Source: CAVQGZ01 sp964400785 (GTDB lineage: Bacteria; Actinomycetota; Actinomycetes; Jiangellales; Jiangellaceae). Taken from it: DNA of 64,000 nucleotides. Location of the stretch: contig CAYNWB010000004.1 in the NCBI GenBank assembly GCA_964400785.1, forward strand, positions 31,542 to 95,541, read 5' to 3'. Of the stretch, positions 39,824-49,500 are shown piece by piece (the stretch's first letter is position 1; each line of letters opens with the position of its first letter). The notes beneath the pieces are model-generated. The model was not told the origin of the DNA, made no database searches, and worked only from the letters and a program-made list of their open reading frames with translations. The position numbers were made by a program, and so were the translations under genes.

Positions 39824-42226
39824 TCAGAGGGCGCCGGAACGCTGCAGGCGGGTCCACGAGAACCAGCCGATCGGAATGGGCAGCCAGAAGGTGATGAGCC
39901 GGTAGAGGATGACGGCGGTGAACGCTTGGCCGCCGGGCACGCCCGCGGCTGTCAGACCGGCCGTCAGCGCCGCCTCCACCGCGCCCAGGCCGCCGGGGGT
40001 CGGCACGATGCTGCCCACCGCATTGCCCGAGACGAAGATCAGCGTGGCGGTGGCGATCGGGATGTCGGCCCCCACGGCCTGCACCGACGAGTACAGCGCC
40101 ACGCCGTACCCGAGCGTCAGCAGCAGGTTGCCGCCCAGCCCCATGGCAAGGCGGCGCGGGTCCTGGACTGCGTCGAGCAGCCTCGGCAGGCCGCGTTCGA
40201 CGAACGACCGCCACGCCTTGCTCGCGCGGGTGCGAACGGCGGGGACGAGCCAGAGCACGACGGCCGCCGTGAGCACGACGGCGCCGACGGCGACGACGAT
40301 GGTCGACAGCCTGATGCCGAAGTCGACCTCGCGTCCGGTCAGCAGACCCAGCACGAGGATCAGCGGGACGCTCACGATGAAGGCCGCGGCCTGCGAGGCG
40401 GCGACGCTCGCGGCGGCGGACGGCAGCGGGATCTTCATGCGCACCAGCAGCCGGGTGTTCAGCGCCGCGATCCCGAGCGTGGACGGGGCGACCAGCCGCA
40501 CGAAGCCGAGTGCGACCTGGGCGCTGAAGACCCGTCCCAGGGGCACGGTCTCGGGCACGAAGCCGACCAGGCCCCATGCCGCGCCCAGGTAGCTGAGCGC
40601 GAAGGCGCCCAGCGCCACCAGGATCCACCACGGGTCGGCCGAGGTGACCGTGCCGATGATGTCGACCCCGACGAGGTTGGTGCCGACCAGGTAGACCGCG
40701 AGCAGGATCGACAGCGCCGAGAGCAGCACGCGTGGCCGCAGCCGCTCCAGGCTGATCGTCTCGATCGTGGGCGGTTCCGCGCGCTCGCGCACCTGGTCGC
40801 GCACCTGCTCCAACAGCTCGCTGCCCGTGCCGAGCCGCGCACGAGTGCTGGGGGGCAGCGCGAGTGGCTGGACGAGGGGAAGCGCATCGCCCACGGTGTC
40901 GCGACCGACGGTGCGCACAGCGGCGGCGACCGCTCGACGGGCACCCACGATGGACGAGGTGAGCACGATCATCTGGGCCACGTCCGCCGCCAGGGCGACG
41001 GTGCTCGCCGCCACCGTCGCGCTGTAGTGCTCGAGCACCGAGGCCTGGCCTCGCTCGTCCAGAGCGATGGTCTCCGCGGCCAGCTGACGGTGTGCGATGC
41101 CGGCCTCACGCATGAGCCGCACCTGCGTCCAGAGGTCGTCGAGCACCTCGTCGGTCAGCAGCTCGGGCCCGGCGTCGTCCCTCTCGAGCAGCTCACTGAG
41201 GCGGGTGCCCGTCGCGCGCTCGTACACCAGGGCGATGGCGTCGGACCCGAGGGCGAACGTGGCTCGAAGCCGCGGGCTGCGTACACCGGCCCGGTGCAGC
41301 GCCAGCGCTGCGAGCGCGCGCTGGTCGGTGCCGCCACGCATGGTGACGCTCTCGCGGGGCAGGATGTCGCCGCGCAGGCGCATCCACTGCCACGCGTTGG
41401 ACAGCAGCCCGGTGCCTTCGCGGTCGCGATCGAGCACGACGACGTCGAGCTCCTCCTGGTCGGTGACCATGCCGTACACCCGGGGCCAGGCATCGCTTCG
41501 CGAGGTGAGCGAGCGGGCGCCGAACCCGTGCGCTCGCAGGCCCGCGGCGATGGCCGCACCGTCCGGACGGTCCGTGGGCACACCCGACACCAGTCGCACC
41601 GTCAGTGCGACGGCCCGGCCGAGCAGCAGCCCGAACGCGGCACCCTGGGGCGTGACCTGGCCACCGAGCAGCAGGTCGACGACCCCGCCGACGACGGCGA
41701 CGAGCGACAGGCGCTGCACCCAGGGCCGCTCGGTCCACCCGACGATCGATACCAGGGCAATGGTCGCGGCGGCGCTGGTCGGGAACACGAGGCCCGATGT
41801 CGGAGGACGGAACGCCGAGGCCAGCGCCTCGGGGGCGAGATCTGACTGCAGCAGCACCGACAGCGTGCCGAGCAGTACCGCCGTGGTGATGCCGGCGAGC
41901 ACCATCTCGGCCGCCGTCCGTCCGCGGCGTTGCGCGATCTCGAGCCCGACGAAGCCGATCCACACCGTCAGGGTGCTGAAGGCGGCGACGAACTGCAGCG
42001 GCAGCAGCACCCACGACGGTACGAGTGCGCTGGCCTCGCTGAGGTCGCCCCCGATGCCCGCGACCGTGCGGGAGGCGGTGAGCGACAGCACCACCACGAC
42101 GACGAGCCCGGTGAGCGTGATCGCCAGCCGGGTAGCGTCCAGCGGCCGGCGGGAGCGACGAACCTGGGGCGGCTCGTCGATCAGCACCGGCGGCTGGTCG
42201 TCCACGTGGACGGCGCTGGTCGTCAT
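39824..42226 (-). CDS. Large UPF0104/LPG-synthase-type membrane protein with internal kinase-like region
   Basis: An 800-residue protein. Residues about 30-235 form a first membrane bundle (LAITLTGLVVVVVLSLTASR, SWVLLPLQFVAAFSTLTVWIGF). Residues about 240-470 are soluble and kinase-like, with LDVVVLDRDREGTGLLSNAWQWMRLRG, then ALAALALHRAGVRSPRLRATFALGSDAIALVYERATGTRLSELL-type text. They lack a clear HRD/DFG. Residues about 510-800 are the UPF0104 flippase-like bundle (APSTLGIAALNTRLLVRMKIPLPSA, GSIVPTPGGLGAVEAALTAGL). A lipid-handling role is likely. The start is at the ATG giving MTTSAVHVDD. Function is unproven. Confidence 0.82.
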   Translation of the reverse strand: MTTSAVHVDDQPPVLIDEPPQVRRSRRPLDATRLAITLTGLVVVVVLSLTASRTVAGIGGDLSEASALVPSWVLLPLQFVAAFSTLTVWIGFVGLEIAQRRGRTAAEMVLAGITTAVLLGTLSVLLQSDLAPEALASAFRPPTSGLVFPTSAAATIALVSIVGWTERPWVQRLSLVAVVGGVVDLLLGGQVTPQGAAFGLLLGRAVALTVRLVSGVPTDRPDGAAIAAGLRAHGFGARSLTSRSDAWPRVYGMVTDQEELDVVVLDRDREGTGLLSNAWQWMRLRGDILPRESVTMRGGTDQRALAALALHRAGVRSPRLRATFALGSDAIALVYERATGTRLSELLERDDAGPELLTDEVLDDLWTQVRLMREAGIAHRQLAAETIALDERGQASVLEHYSATVAASTVALAADVAQMIVLTSSIVGARRAVAAAVRTVGRDTVGDALPLVQPLALPPSTRARLGTGSELLEQVRDQVRERAEPPTIETISLERLRPRVLLSALSILLAVYLVGTNLVGVDIIGTVTSADPWWILVALGAFALSYLGAAWGLVGFVPETVPLGRVFSAQVALGFVRLVAPSTLGIAALNTRLLVRMKIPLPSAAASVAASQAAAFIVSVPLILVLGLLTGREVDFGIRLSTIVVAVGAVVLTAAVVLWLVPAVRTRASKAWRSFVERGLPRLLDAVQDPRRLAMGLGGNLLLTLGYGVALYSSVQAVGADIPIATATLIFVSGNAVGSIVPTPGGLGAVEAALTAGLTAAGVPGGQAFTAVILYRLITFWLPIPIGWFSWTRLQRSGAL

Positions 42227-42301
42227 CGCCCCGATGGTCCCACGGGGGCGGGTCTCTGCGTGAGCGCATGCCCGCTCGTCGGCGTGGGGCAGGCTGGGCA
42301 C

Positions 42302-42604
42302 GTGACGAGCGATCCGGTCGAGATGGTGCTCGACCTCGTCGAGCAGGTCCCTCCGGGTCGGGTCACCACGTACGGCGATCTGGCCGCGATGGCCAGCGAC
42401 CTGCTGCCGGGTGCGGTGACGGCACGCGCAGTCGGCCGCATGCTGGCGCGCACCGAGCGTGAGGTGCCGTGGTGGCGGGTGGTGGGCCACGACGGGCGGC
42501 TTCCGCCCGGACTCGAGAACGAGGCGACACGACGCTTGCGGGCCGAGGGTTGCCCGCTGCGCGGGTCGCGCGCGGACGTGCGACGGGCGCGCTGGGTGGG
42601 GTGA
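42302..42604 (+). CDS. Alkyltransferase-like protein (ATL), MGMT fold without catalytic Cys
   Basis: A 100-residue DNA-binding domain of the MGMT type. It has VLDLVEQVPPGRVTTYGDLAAMA and VGRMLARTEREVPWWRVVGHDGRLPP. The active-site PCHRV of alkylguanine transferases is replaced by PWWRVV. ATL proteins keep the fold, flag O6-alkylguanine and feed nucleotide excision repair rather than self-alkylating. The GTG start has CAGGCT 6 nt upstream, a leaderless-type layout. It is convergent with the thioesterase gene; stops are 3 bp apart. Confidence 0.9.
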   Translation: MTSDPVEMVLDLVEQVPPGRVTTYGDLAAMASDLLPGAVTARAVGRMLARTEREVPWWRVVGHDGRLPPGLENEATRRLRAEGCPLRGSRADVRRARWVG

Positions 42605-42607
42605 GGC

Positions 42608-43432
42608 TCAGCGTCGCTCGACGAACAGGGTCTGGTTCGCGGTGCCGACGGCCCCCGTGGTGTCGCCGAGCACTGTGTGGGTGTGCCCGATCCCCGACGG
42701 GTCGAGCACGGTGCGCGCGTCCATCCACACCTGGTCGCCCACAGGCTCGCGGTGCAGGTGGATCGTCAGCTCGGTGTTGACGAAGACCATCTCGGACGGG
42801 TCGGCGACGGCGGAGACGCCGCTGCCGGCGTCGGCAACGGCGGCAGCGTGCTGGGCCCCGGTGATCGACTCGCCGTCGACGAGGTCGACCAGCAGCCGGG
42901 TCCACGTGGTGGCGGGCCCCGGCTCGCCGAACGAGCCGGCTGCGAGCCGCCACTGCACGGCGTGCAGGTAGCCACCACCCCAGGTGCCTGGAGGCTGCTG
43001 CGATAGACCGGGCCCGGGGGGTGGCTGGACCGGTGTCGTCGGCAGGTCGAGCGGTGTCGGTGCCCGCCTGATCAGCCAGACGTGCGCGCTCATGATCGGC
43101 TGGTCGGGGTTCTCGGCGGCGGCGAGCTCGGCGCGTGCCCACGCCACCCGCCGACCCGGCCTCTGCAGGGTTGCCCGCACCACGAGTGTGGCGACGGGCA
43201 CGGGACGAAAGATCTCGGCGGTCAGCCGGGCCGGCAGCGCGTCGTCCGGGACGGGAGCCGCCGCGCCGCCGAGCTGCTGCACTGCGCGCAGCAGCAGTGC
43301 CGTGGGCGGGCCGGCGTGCTGGAAGGACGGCGACCAGGGACCGACGGTGTGCTCGGTCGAGTCGACCACCTGCTCGACGCGCGACGCCGTGGCACTGCCC
43401 GAGACCTGCCTGTAGAAGGAGCCGCGTGCCAC
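42608..43432 (-). CDS. Acyl-CoA thioesterase-like double hot-dog protein
   Basis: A 274-residue TesB-like protein with two hot-dog repeats. The first contains SPSFQHAGPPTALLLRAVQQL and RLTAEIFRPVPVATLVVRATLQRPGRRVAWARAELA-type text. The second contains TWTRLLVDLVDGESI, MVFVNTELTIHLHREPVGDQVWMDARTVLDPSGIGH-like text and LGDTTGAVGTANQTLFVERR. It probably hydrolyses an acyl-CoA. The GTG at 43432 is used: TAGGGT (43445-43440) lies 7 nt upstream. That box shares its TA with the adnA -10 box on the other strand. Confidence 0.86.
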   Translation of the reverse strand: MARGSFYRQVSGSATASRVEQVVDSTEHTVGPWSPSFQHAGPPTALLLRAVQQLGGAAAPVPDDALPARLTAEIFRPVPVATLVVRATLQRPGRRVAWARAELAAAENPDQPIMSAHVWLIRRAPTPLDLPTTPVQPPPGPGLSQQPPGTWGGGYLHAVQWRLAAGSFGEPGPATTWTRLLVDLVDGESITGAQHAAAVADAGSGVSAVADPSEMVFVNTELTIHLHREPVGDQVWMDARTVLDPSGIGHTHTVLGDTTGAVGTANQTLFVERR

Positions 43433-43439
43433 CTGAGGC

Positions 43440-43449
43440 ACCCTAGTGT
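43440..43449. promoter_or_regulatory. Overlapping divergent -10 boxes for thioesterase and adnA
   Basis: accctagtgt reads TAGTGT on the plus strand (43444-43449) and TAGGGT on the minus strand (43445-43440). The TA at 43444-43445 is shared. For adnA the transcript would carry a short leader containing GGAGGT 7 nt before the GTG. Confidence 0.5.
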
Positions 43450-43463
43450 CGGAGGTCTCTGCT

Positions 43464-46400
43464 GTGATCGTGCCCGTGCAGGCGATCGAGGGGCGTGACC
43501 CGCAGCAGGTGGTGCTGGGCCACCGCACGGGTCCGCTGCTGGTTCTCGGTGGCCCGGGCACCGGCAAGACCTCTCTGGTTGTCGAGCTGGTCGCGCAACG
43601 CCTGGTCGCCGGCGTCGACCCGGGGTCGGTGCTGGTGCTGGCGTCGAGCCGGCGGGCCGGCGCCGAGCTGCGCGACAGGGTCGCCGCGCGGGTCGGGCGC
43701 ACCATCCGGGAGCCGTTGGCGCGCACGGCCCACTCCTACGCCTTCGGGCTGCTGCGCCAGCAGGCTCTGCTGCGAGGGGACGACCCGCCGCGTTTGCTGG
43801 CCGGCGCCGAGCAGCAGCTCATGATCACCGAGCTGCTGGCCCACTCGACCGCGCCGTGGCCCGACTCGCTCGGGCCGGCCCTCGGTACTCGGTTCTTCGC
43901 CGGTCAGCTGCGTGACCTGCTGCTGCGCGCCGTCGAGCGCGACCTCTCGGCCGACGACCTGGTGCGCCTGGGTCAGCAGCACGATCGCCCGCTGTGGCGC
44001 GCCGCCGGTGTCTTCGGTCGCGAGTACGCCGAGGTGACGGCGTTGGCCCGGCCGTCCTCCTACGACCCGGCCGAGCTGGTGCGGGCCGCTGTGGACCTGC
44101 TGCGTGACGACCCCGAGCTGCTCGCCGCGCAGCGGCGCGAGCGTTCGCTCGTCGTCGTCGACGACGTCGACGAGGCCGACCCGGCACTGCTGGACCTGCT
44201 CGACGTGCTCGCCGGTGGTGGCACCACCCTGGTCGCCACCGCCGACCCCGACAGCACGGTCTACGGCTTTCGAGGGGCCGACCCCCAGGCGGTCCGCAGC
44301 TTCGCTCGGCGCTTCGCCACCCCGGACGGCCGGGAGGCACCGGTGGTGCTGCTGGGCACGTCGCACCGACTCTCGCCCGTCCTGCTCGAGCCAGTCGCGC
44401 GGCTGGCGTCTCGCCTCGGCGGGTCGGCCCCGTGGCGACACGTCCGTGCTGCGGCTGCTGCCGGCGACCCGCACTTCGAGGCGGCGGTGCTGGCCAGCAC
44501 CACCGACGAGATGGCCCACGTCGCCGCGCGCCTGCGCCGTCGGCACCTGCACACGGGGGTGGCGTGGTCGCGCATGGCGGTGGTGGTGCGCTCGGCCGGT
44601 GACCTGACGGGTGTGCGGCACTGGCTGGCGCGGTACGGGGTGCCGGTGGTGCAGCGCCCGGACGAGGTCGCGCTGTGGCAGCAGGCGCCCGTCCGCGCCC
44701 TGCTGGACCTGCTCGCCCTGGTGGTCGGACGCGACGAGGTGACCCCCGAGGACGTCGTCGACCTGCTGCTCGGACCGCTGGGTGGCCTCGATCCGGCTCG
44801 GCTGGTCTCGTTGGGACGGCTCGTGACGACCGCGGAGAGCCGCGAGGCAGGCCACCGCCGGACGGAGCAGATCCTGGCCGATGCGGTGCTTCGGGGTGAG
44901 CCGATGCCCGGCGGGCTGACCGATCGCGCAGTCTCCCGACTCGCCGAGACCGTGCGGCGAGGTCGGGAGCAGGCCGCGTCCGGATCGGTCGAGCAGGTGC
45001 TCTGGGCCCTGTGGCACAGCCTCGGCCTGGCGGACGCGTGGCGGGACGCGGCGCTGAGCGGCCACCGGGACGGAGCGGCTGCGGACCGCGACCTCGATGC
45101 CGTCGTGGCAGTGTTCGAGGCGGCTGCGCGCTTCACCGACCGCATGCCGGGTGCCGGCCCTGCGGCCTTCCTCGACCACGTCAGGGCGCAAGAGCTGCCG
45201 TCGGACTCCTGGTCGACGGCGTCGTCCTCCGCCGAGGCGGTCACTGTGCTGACCGCCCACGCCACGAAGGGGCGCGAATGGGACACGGTGGCTGTCTGCC
45301 GCGTGCAGGAGGACCTGTGGCCCGACCTGCGACGCAGGCAGAGCCTGCTGGGCGTCGAGGAGCTGGTCGCCGTGGTCGACACGGGCCGTCTGCCCAGCGC
45401 AGCCGAGCAGGCCACGCTGCTGCTGGCAGCCGAGCGCAGGCTGCTGCACCTGGCGATCTCACGAGCGTCCGGGCACGTGCTGGTGACTGCTGTCGACGAC
45501 GGTGAGGCACGGCCGTCCCGCCTGCTCGACGAGCTCGACCCCGATCGTTCTGCCGTCCAGGTCGTGCGGCGGCCGGCGCAGGCGCTGAGCCTTCCGGCCC
45601 TGGTTGCCGAGCTGCGGGCCGCCGTGTGCGACCCCGACGGCGAGGGCCCGCAGCGGGCGGAGGCTGCACGGCTGCTGGCCATGCTCGCGCGGGACAGGGT
45701 TGCCGGTGCCGACCCCGACCAGTGGTACGGGCTGGCGCCGGCGACCGACGAGCGACCCCTCGTGGAGCCGGACGAGACGGTGCGCCTCTCCCCGTCCCAG
45801 ATCGAGGGGTACCTGCGCTGCCCCCTGCGATGGATGCTGCAGCGAGCGGGAGGCGACAGCGGCACGGCGCTGCGGCAGTCGATCGGCACGATGATCCACG
45901 ACCTGGCGTGCGACGCGGCTCGGGGCGAGTGGACCGCTGACCAGGTCTGGCGCCGCTACGAGCAGCTGTGGGCCACGATCGATGCCGGGCACGGATGGGT
46001 GGCTCGCCGGGAGCGTGCACGTGTCGACGCCATGGTCGCCCGGCTCGTGGGCTGGCTCGAGCAGAACCCGCGGCAGCTCGTCGGGGCAGAGGTCGAGGTG
46101 AGCGTCGACGTCCCAGGAGCGACCGTGCGTGGCCGCCTGGACCGGCTCGACCGCCGGCCCGACGGGTCGCTGGTGGTCATCGACTTCAAGACCGGAACGA
46201 GCACCCCGCCCGCCGCGGACGTCGCGGTGAACCCTCAGCTCGGCGTGTACCAGTGGGCGGTCAGCTCGGGGACGCAGGCCGCGCCGGAGGCAATACCGGC
46301 ACGCACGGCCGGAGGCCTGCTCGTGCACCTCGGGATCGCCGGCAGCGAGCGGGCGAAGGAGCAGGAGCAACCCGGTCTCGACGCTGCCGACGACCCGCAG

Positions 46401-46541
46401 TGGCCGCGAGCCCTCGTCGAGCAGGTCGTCGACGGTGTGTCCGGCTCGACGTTCGCGGCACTGGTCAACCCCGGGTGCAGCCACTGCCCCGTTCGAACGT
46501 CCTGCCCCGCGCATCCCGACGGCGAACGGGTGGTGCCATGA
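43464..46541 (+). CDS. adnA: AdnA subunit of AdnAB helicase-nuclease
   Basis: A 1025-residue UvrD-family motor plus nuclease. Walker A is VLGGPGTGKTSLVVELV near residue 30. Motif II reads VVVDDVDEADPALLDLLD, weaker than the usual DEFQD. The nuclease domain near residue 900 has VVIDFKTGTSTPPAA. CSHCPVRTSC at the C-terminus, with an upstream cysteine in LRCPLRWML, forms the AddB-type Fe-S site. With AdnB it resects double-strand breaks for recombination in actinobacteria. The GTG at 43464 has GGAGGT 7 nt upstream, which decides the start against an in-frame GTG at 43446. The stop overlaps adnB by ATGA. Confidence 0.94.
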   Translation: MIVPVQAIEGRDPQQVVLGHRTGPLLVLGGPGTGKTSLVVELVAQRLVAGVDPGSVLVLASSRRAGAELRDRVAARVGRTIREPLARTAHSYAFGLLRQQALLRGDDPPRLLAGAEQQLMITELLAHSTAPWPDSLGPALGTRFFAGQLRDLLLRAVERDLSADDLVRLGQQHDRPLWRAAGVFGREYAEVTALARPSSYDPAELVRAAVDLLRDDPELLAAQRRERSLVVVDDVDEADPALLDLLDVLAGGGTTLVATADPDSTVYGFRGADPQAVRSFARRFATPDGREAPVVLLGTSHRLSPVLLEPVARLASRLGGSAPWRHVRAAAAAGDPHFEAAVLASTTDEMAHVAARLRRRHLHTGVAWSRMAVVVRSAGDLTGVRHWLARYGVPVVQRPDEVALWQQAPVRALLDLLALVVGRDEVTPEDVVDLLLGPLGGLDPARLVSLGRLVTTAESREAGHRRTEQILADAVLRGEPMPGGLTDRAVSRLAETVRRGREQAASGSVEQVLWALWHSLGLADAWRDAALSGHRDGAAADRDLDAVVAVFEAAARFTDRMPGAGPAAFLDHVRAQELPSDSWSTASSSAEAVTVLTAHATKGREWDTVAVCRVQEDLWPDLRRRQSLLGVEELVAVVDTGRLPSAAEQATLLLAAERRLLHLAISRASGHVLVTAVDDGEARPSRLLDELDPDRSAVQVVRRPAQALSLPALVAELRAAVCDPDGEGPQRAEAARLLAMLARDRVAGADPDQWYGLAPATDERPLVEPDETVRLSPSQIEGYLRCPLRWMLQRAGGDSGTALRQSIGTMIHDLACDAARGEWTADQVWRRYEQLWATIDAGHGWVARRERARVDAMVARLVGWLEQNPRQLVGAEVEVSVDVPGATVRGRLDRLDRRPDGSLVVIDFKTGTSTPPAADVAVNPQLGVYQWAVSSGTQAAPEAIPARTAGGLLVHLGIAGSERAKEQEQPGLDAADDPQWPRALVEQVVDGVSGSTFAALVNPGCSHCPVRTSCPAHPDGERVVP

Positions 46542-49500
46542 CGAGCCTGAGTCCCGTCGTCATCGCCGGGCTGCTGGGGCTGCCGAGCCCGACCGACGAG
46601 CAGCAGCACGTCATCACCGCCCCCCTGGCTCCGGGAGTCGTCGTCGCAGGGGCCGGATCGGGCAAGACCGAGACCATGGCCGCCCGCGTGGTCTGGCTGG
46701 TGGCCAACGGCCACGTGCGGCCGGAGCAGGTGCTGGGTCTGACCTTCACGCGCAAGGCGGCCAGCGAGCTGGGCCAGCGGGTGCGCCGGCGGTTGACGGC
46801 ATTGGAGGCGACGGGTCGAGTCGTCGTCCCTGCCGGCGAGCCGACGGTGTCGACCTACGACGCGTTCGCCGGCCGCCTGGTCAACGAGCACGGTGCCCGG
46901 CTCGGTGTCGAGCCGGGTCGGCGCCTTCTGACGCCGGCCGGAGCGTGGCAGCGGGCGGCACGTCTGGTGCGACGGTGGGACGGACCGATGGACGACGTCG
47001 TGAGTGCGCCGGACACCGTCGTGGCCGACCTGCTCGACCTGCACGAGCAGGCGGCCTCGCACCTGGTCGGCCTGGACACGGTCGAGACCGAGACGACCCG
47101 GCTGCTCGAGCTCGTCGACAGCCTGCCGCCCGGGCCACGGCAGCGAAAGGCACTGCACAGCAGGCTCGAGCCGGTGCGACGAGCCCAGGTCACACGGCTG
47201 CGCGTGCTGCCGCTGCTCGCCGCCTACCGCGCCGACCTCGAGAGTGACGACCTGGCCGACTTCGCCACGATCGCCTCCGAGGCGGCCACCATCGCCCGGT
47301 CGTTCGACGAGGTGGGCCTCTCGCTGCGCAGCCAGTTCCGTCTGGTGCTGCTCGACGAGTTCCAGGACACCTCGTACGCCCAGCTCGAGCTGCTGCTCGC
47401 GCTCTTCGGGGTCGGGCACGCGGTGACGGCCGTGGGCGACCCGTTCCAGTCGATCTATGCGTGGCGGGGAGCGAACGCCGACACTCTGTCGTCCTTCGCC
47501 GAGCGGTTCGGTGCGGGTACCGACGTGCCCCGGTACTCGTTGCGCACGAGCTTTCGCAACAGCGACCTCGTGCTGGCGGTGGCGAACTCGGTTGCCGAAC
47601 CGCTGCGTGCAGGTGGCCACCAGGTCGACCCGCTCGAGCCGGCACCCCGGGCAGGTGCGGGCTCGGTGCGAGTGTGGCTGCACCGCACCAAGGCCCAGCA
47701 GGCGCAGGTGGTGGCCGAGCAGGTGCAGCGCCTCTGGCAGCGTCCCGGGTCGGGCAGGCGTGACGAGACAGGCGGCGCAGCAGTCGACCCGCCGACGATC
47801 GGTGTGCTCGTACGCAAGCGCGACGAGATGCCGCTGCTCGAGTCCGCGCTGCGCGAGCGCGGCATCCCGGTCGAGGTGGTGGGGCTGGACGGGTTGCTGA
47901 CCGTGCCCGAGGTCGCCGATGCCGTGGCGATGCTGCAGGTCGCCGTGGACCCGTCGCGGGGAGATGCCGCCGTGCGCCTGCTCACCGGGCCGGCGATGCG
48001 CTTCGGCCCTCGCGACCTGGACGGGCTGGCCAGGTGGGCGCGTCGACTCAGCCCCGACCCCGCACCTGACCAGCCGTCCTGGCAGGCCCCGCGCACCGGG
48101 GTGGCCGAGTGCCTGGGCTCACCTCCGCCGCGTGGCTGGCTGAGCGCCCCGGCGCAGTCCAGGCTGCGGCGGCTGTCGGTCGCGGTGGCGCACGTGCGGC
48201 AGCGCCTCTCGCGCCCGCTGCCGGACGTGGTTGCCGAGGCGGCGTACGCGCTCGGGGTCGATGTCGAGACCCTGGCGCGGGCGTACCGCGTCGGTGGCGC
48301 CGGCACGGCGCACCTGGACCGGCTGGTCGACGAGGCCGCCCAGTTCGCCCAGGTCGCGCCGCAGGCGGGGGTGCCGGAGTTCCTGGACTACCTCGCAGCG
48401 GCCGAGCAGACCGAACGTGGGCTGCGTCGAGCCGCGGACGTGCACCTCGGCTCGGCCGTGCAGCTGCTCACTGTGCATGCCGCGAAGGGGCTGGAGTGGG
48501 ATGTCGTCGTCCTCGCCGGTCTCACCGAGTCCGGCTTCCCCGCCCGCAGCCGGACAGGCGCGGCATGGCTCACCGACGCCGGAACGCTGCCGTACCGCTT
48601 GCGAGGAGATGCCAGACACCTTCCCCAGGTCGACACCGCCGGGGTGGGCGACCAGTCAGACCTGGCAGCACGCGTGGGCGCCTTCGTCGACGACAGCCGT
48701 GAGGTCGACCTGGACGAGGAGCGCCGGCTCGCCTACGTCGCCCTGACGCGTGCGCGCCACACACTGCACTGCCACGGGTACCGGTGGGGCGCGGGTCAGC
48801 GACCGCTCGACCCGTCCCGATTCCTCGTCCAGCTCGCTGCCTGCCCAGGGGTTGCGGTCGAGACCTGGACCGATGACCCCGGTGACCCGCCGGACGCCGT
48901 CGTCGGCGCCCCTGCGTGGCCCTCGGACCCGCTGGGACGCCACCGCCCGGCTCTGGAGTCCGGGGCGGCGCTCGTCCGGGCAGCGATGGCGGTCGACCCG
49001 GACGAGCCCGTGGACGCAGAGGCCGGGCCACCCCCGGCCTCGGCGGCCCTGTCCGGACGTGCTGCCGAGTGGTCGCACGAGGCCGAGATGCTGCTCGCCG
49101 AGCGCGTCCAGGAACGCGACCGCACACGGCGGGTGCGCATGCCCGCGCACCTGTCGGCCACCCAGCTCGTCGCGGCCAGCCGAGACCCCGAGCAGTTCCT
49201 GAACCGGCTGCGGCGGCCGATGCCGGTGCGGCCACGGGTCGAGGCTCGGCAGGGGACGGCCTTCCACGCCTGGCTGGAACAGCGCTTCGGCAACCCCCGC
49301 CTGCTCGACCTCGACGAGCTGCCGGGTGCCGCCGACGCGTTCGACCCACCGGCCGAGGCCGACCTCGCCGAGCTGCAGTCGGCCTTTCTCGCCTCCGAGT
49401 GGGCCGATCGCACTCCCCTGGAGGTGGAGGCCCCGTTCGAGATGGTGGTCGCCGGCACCGTGGTGCGCGGGCGTGCCGACGCCGTGTTCCCCGACGCGGA

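Noticed and set aside
43446..43448. GTG as the adnA start
   Set aside because: It lies within the putative -10 box; the GTG at 43464 has GGAGGT at 7 nt.
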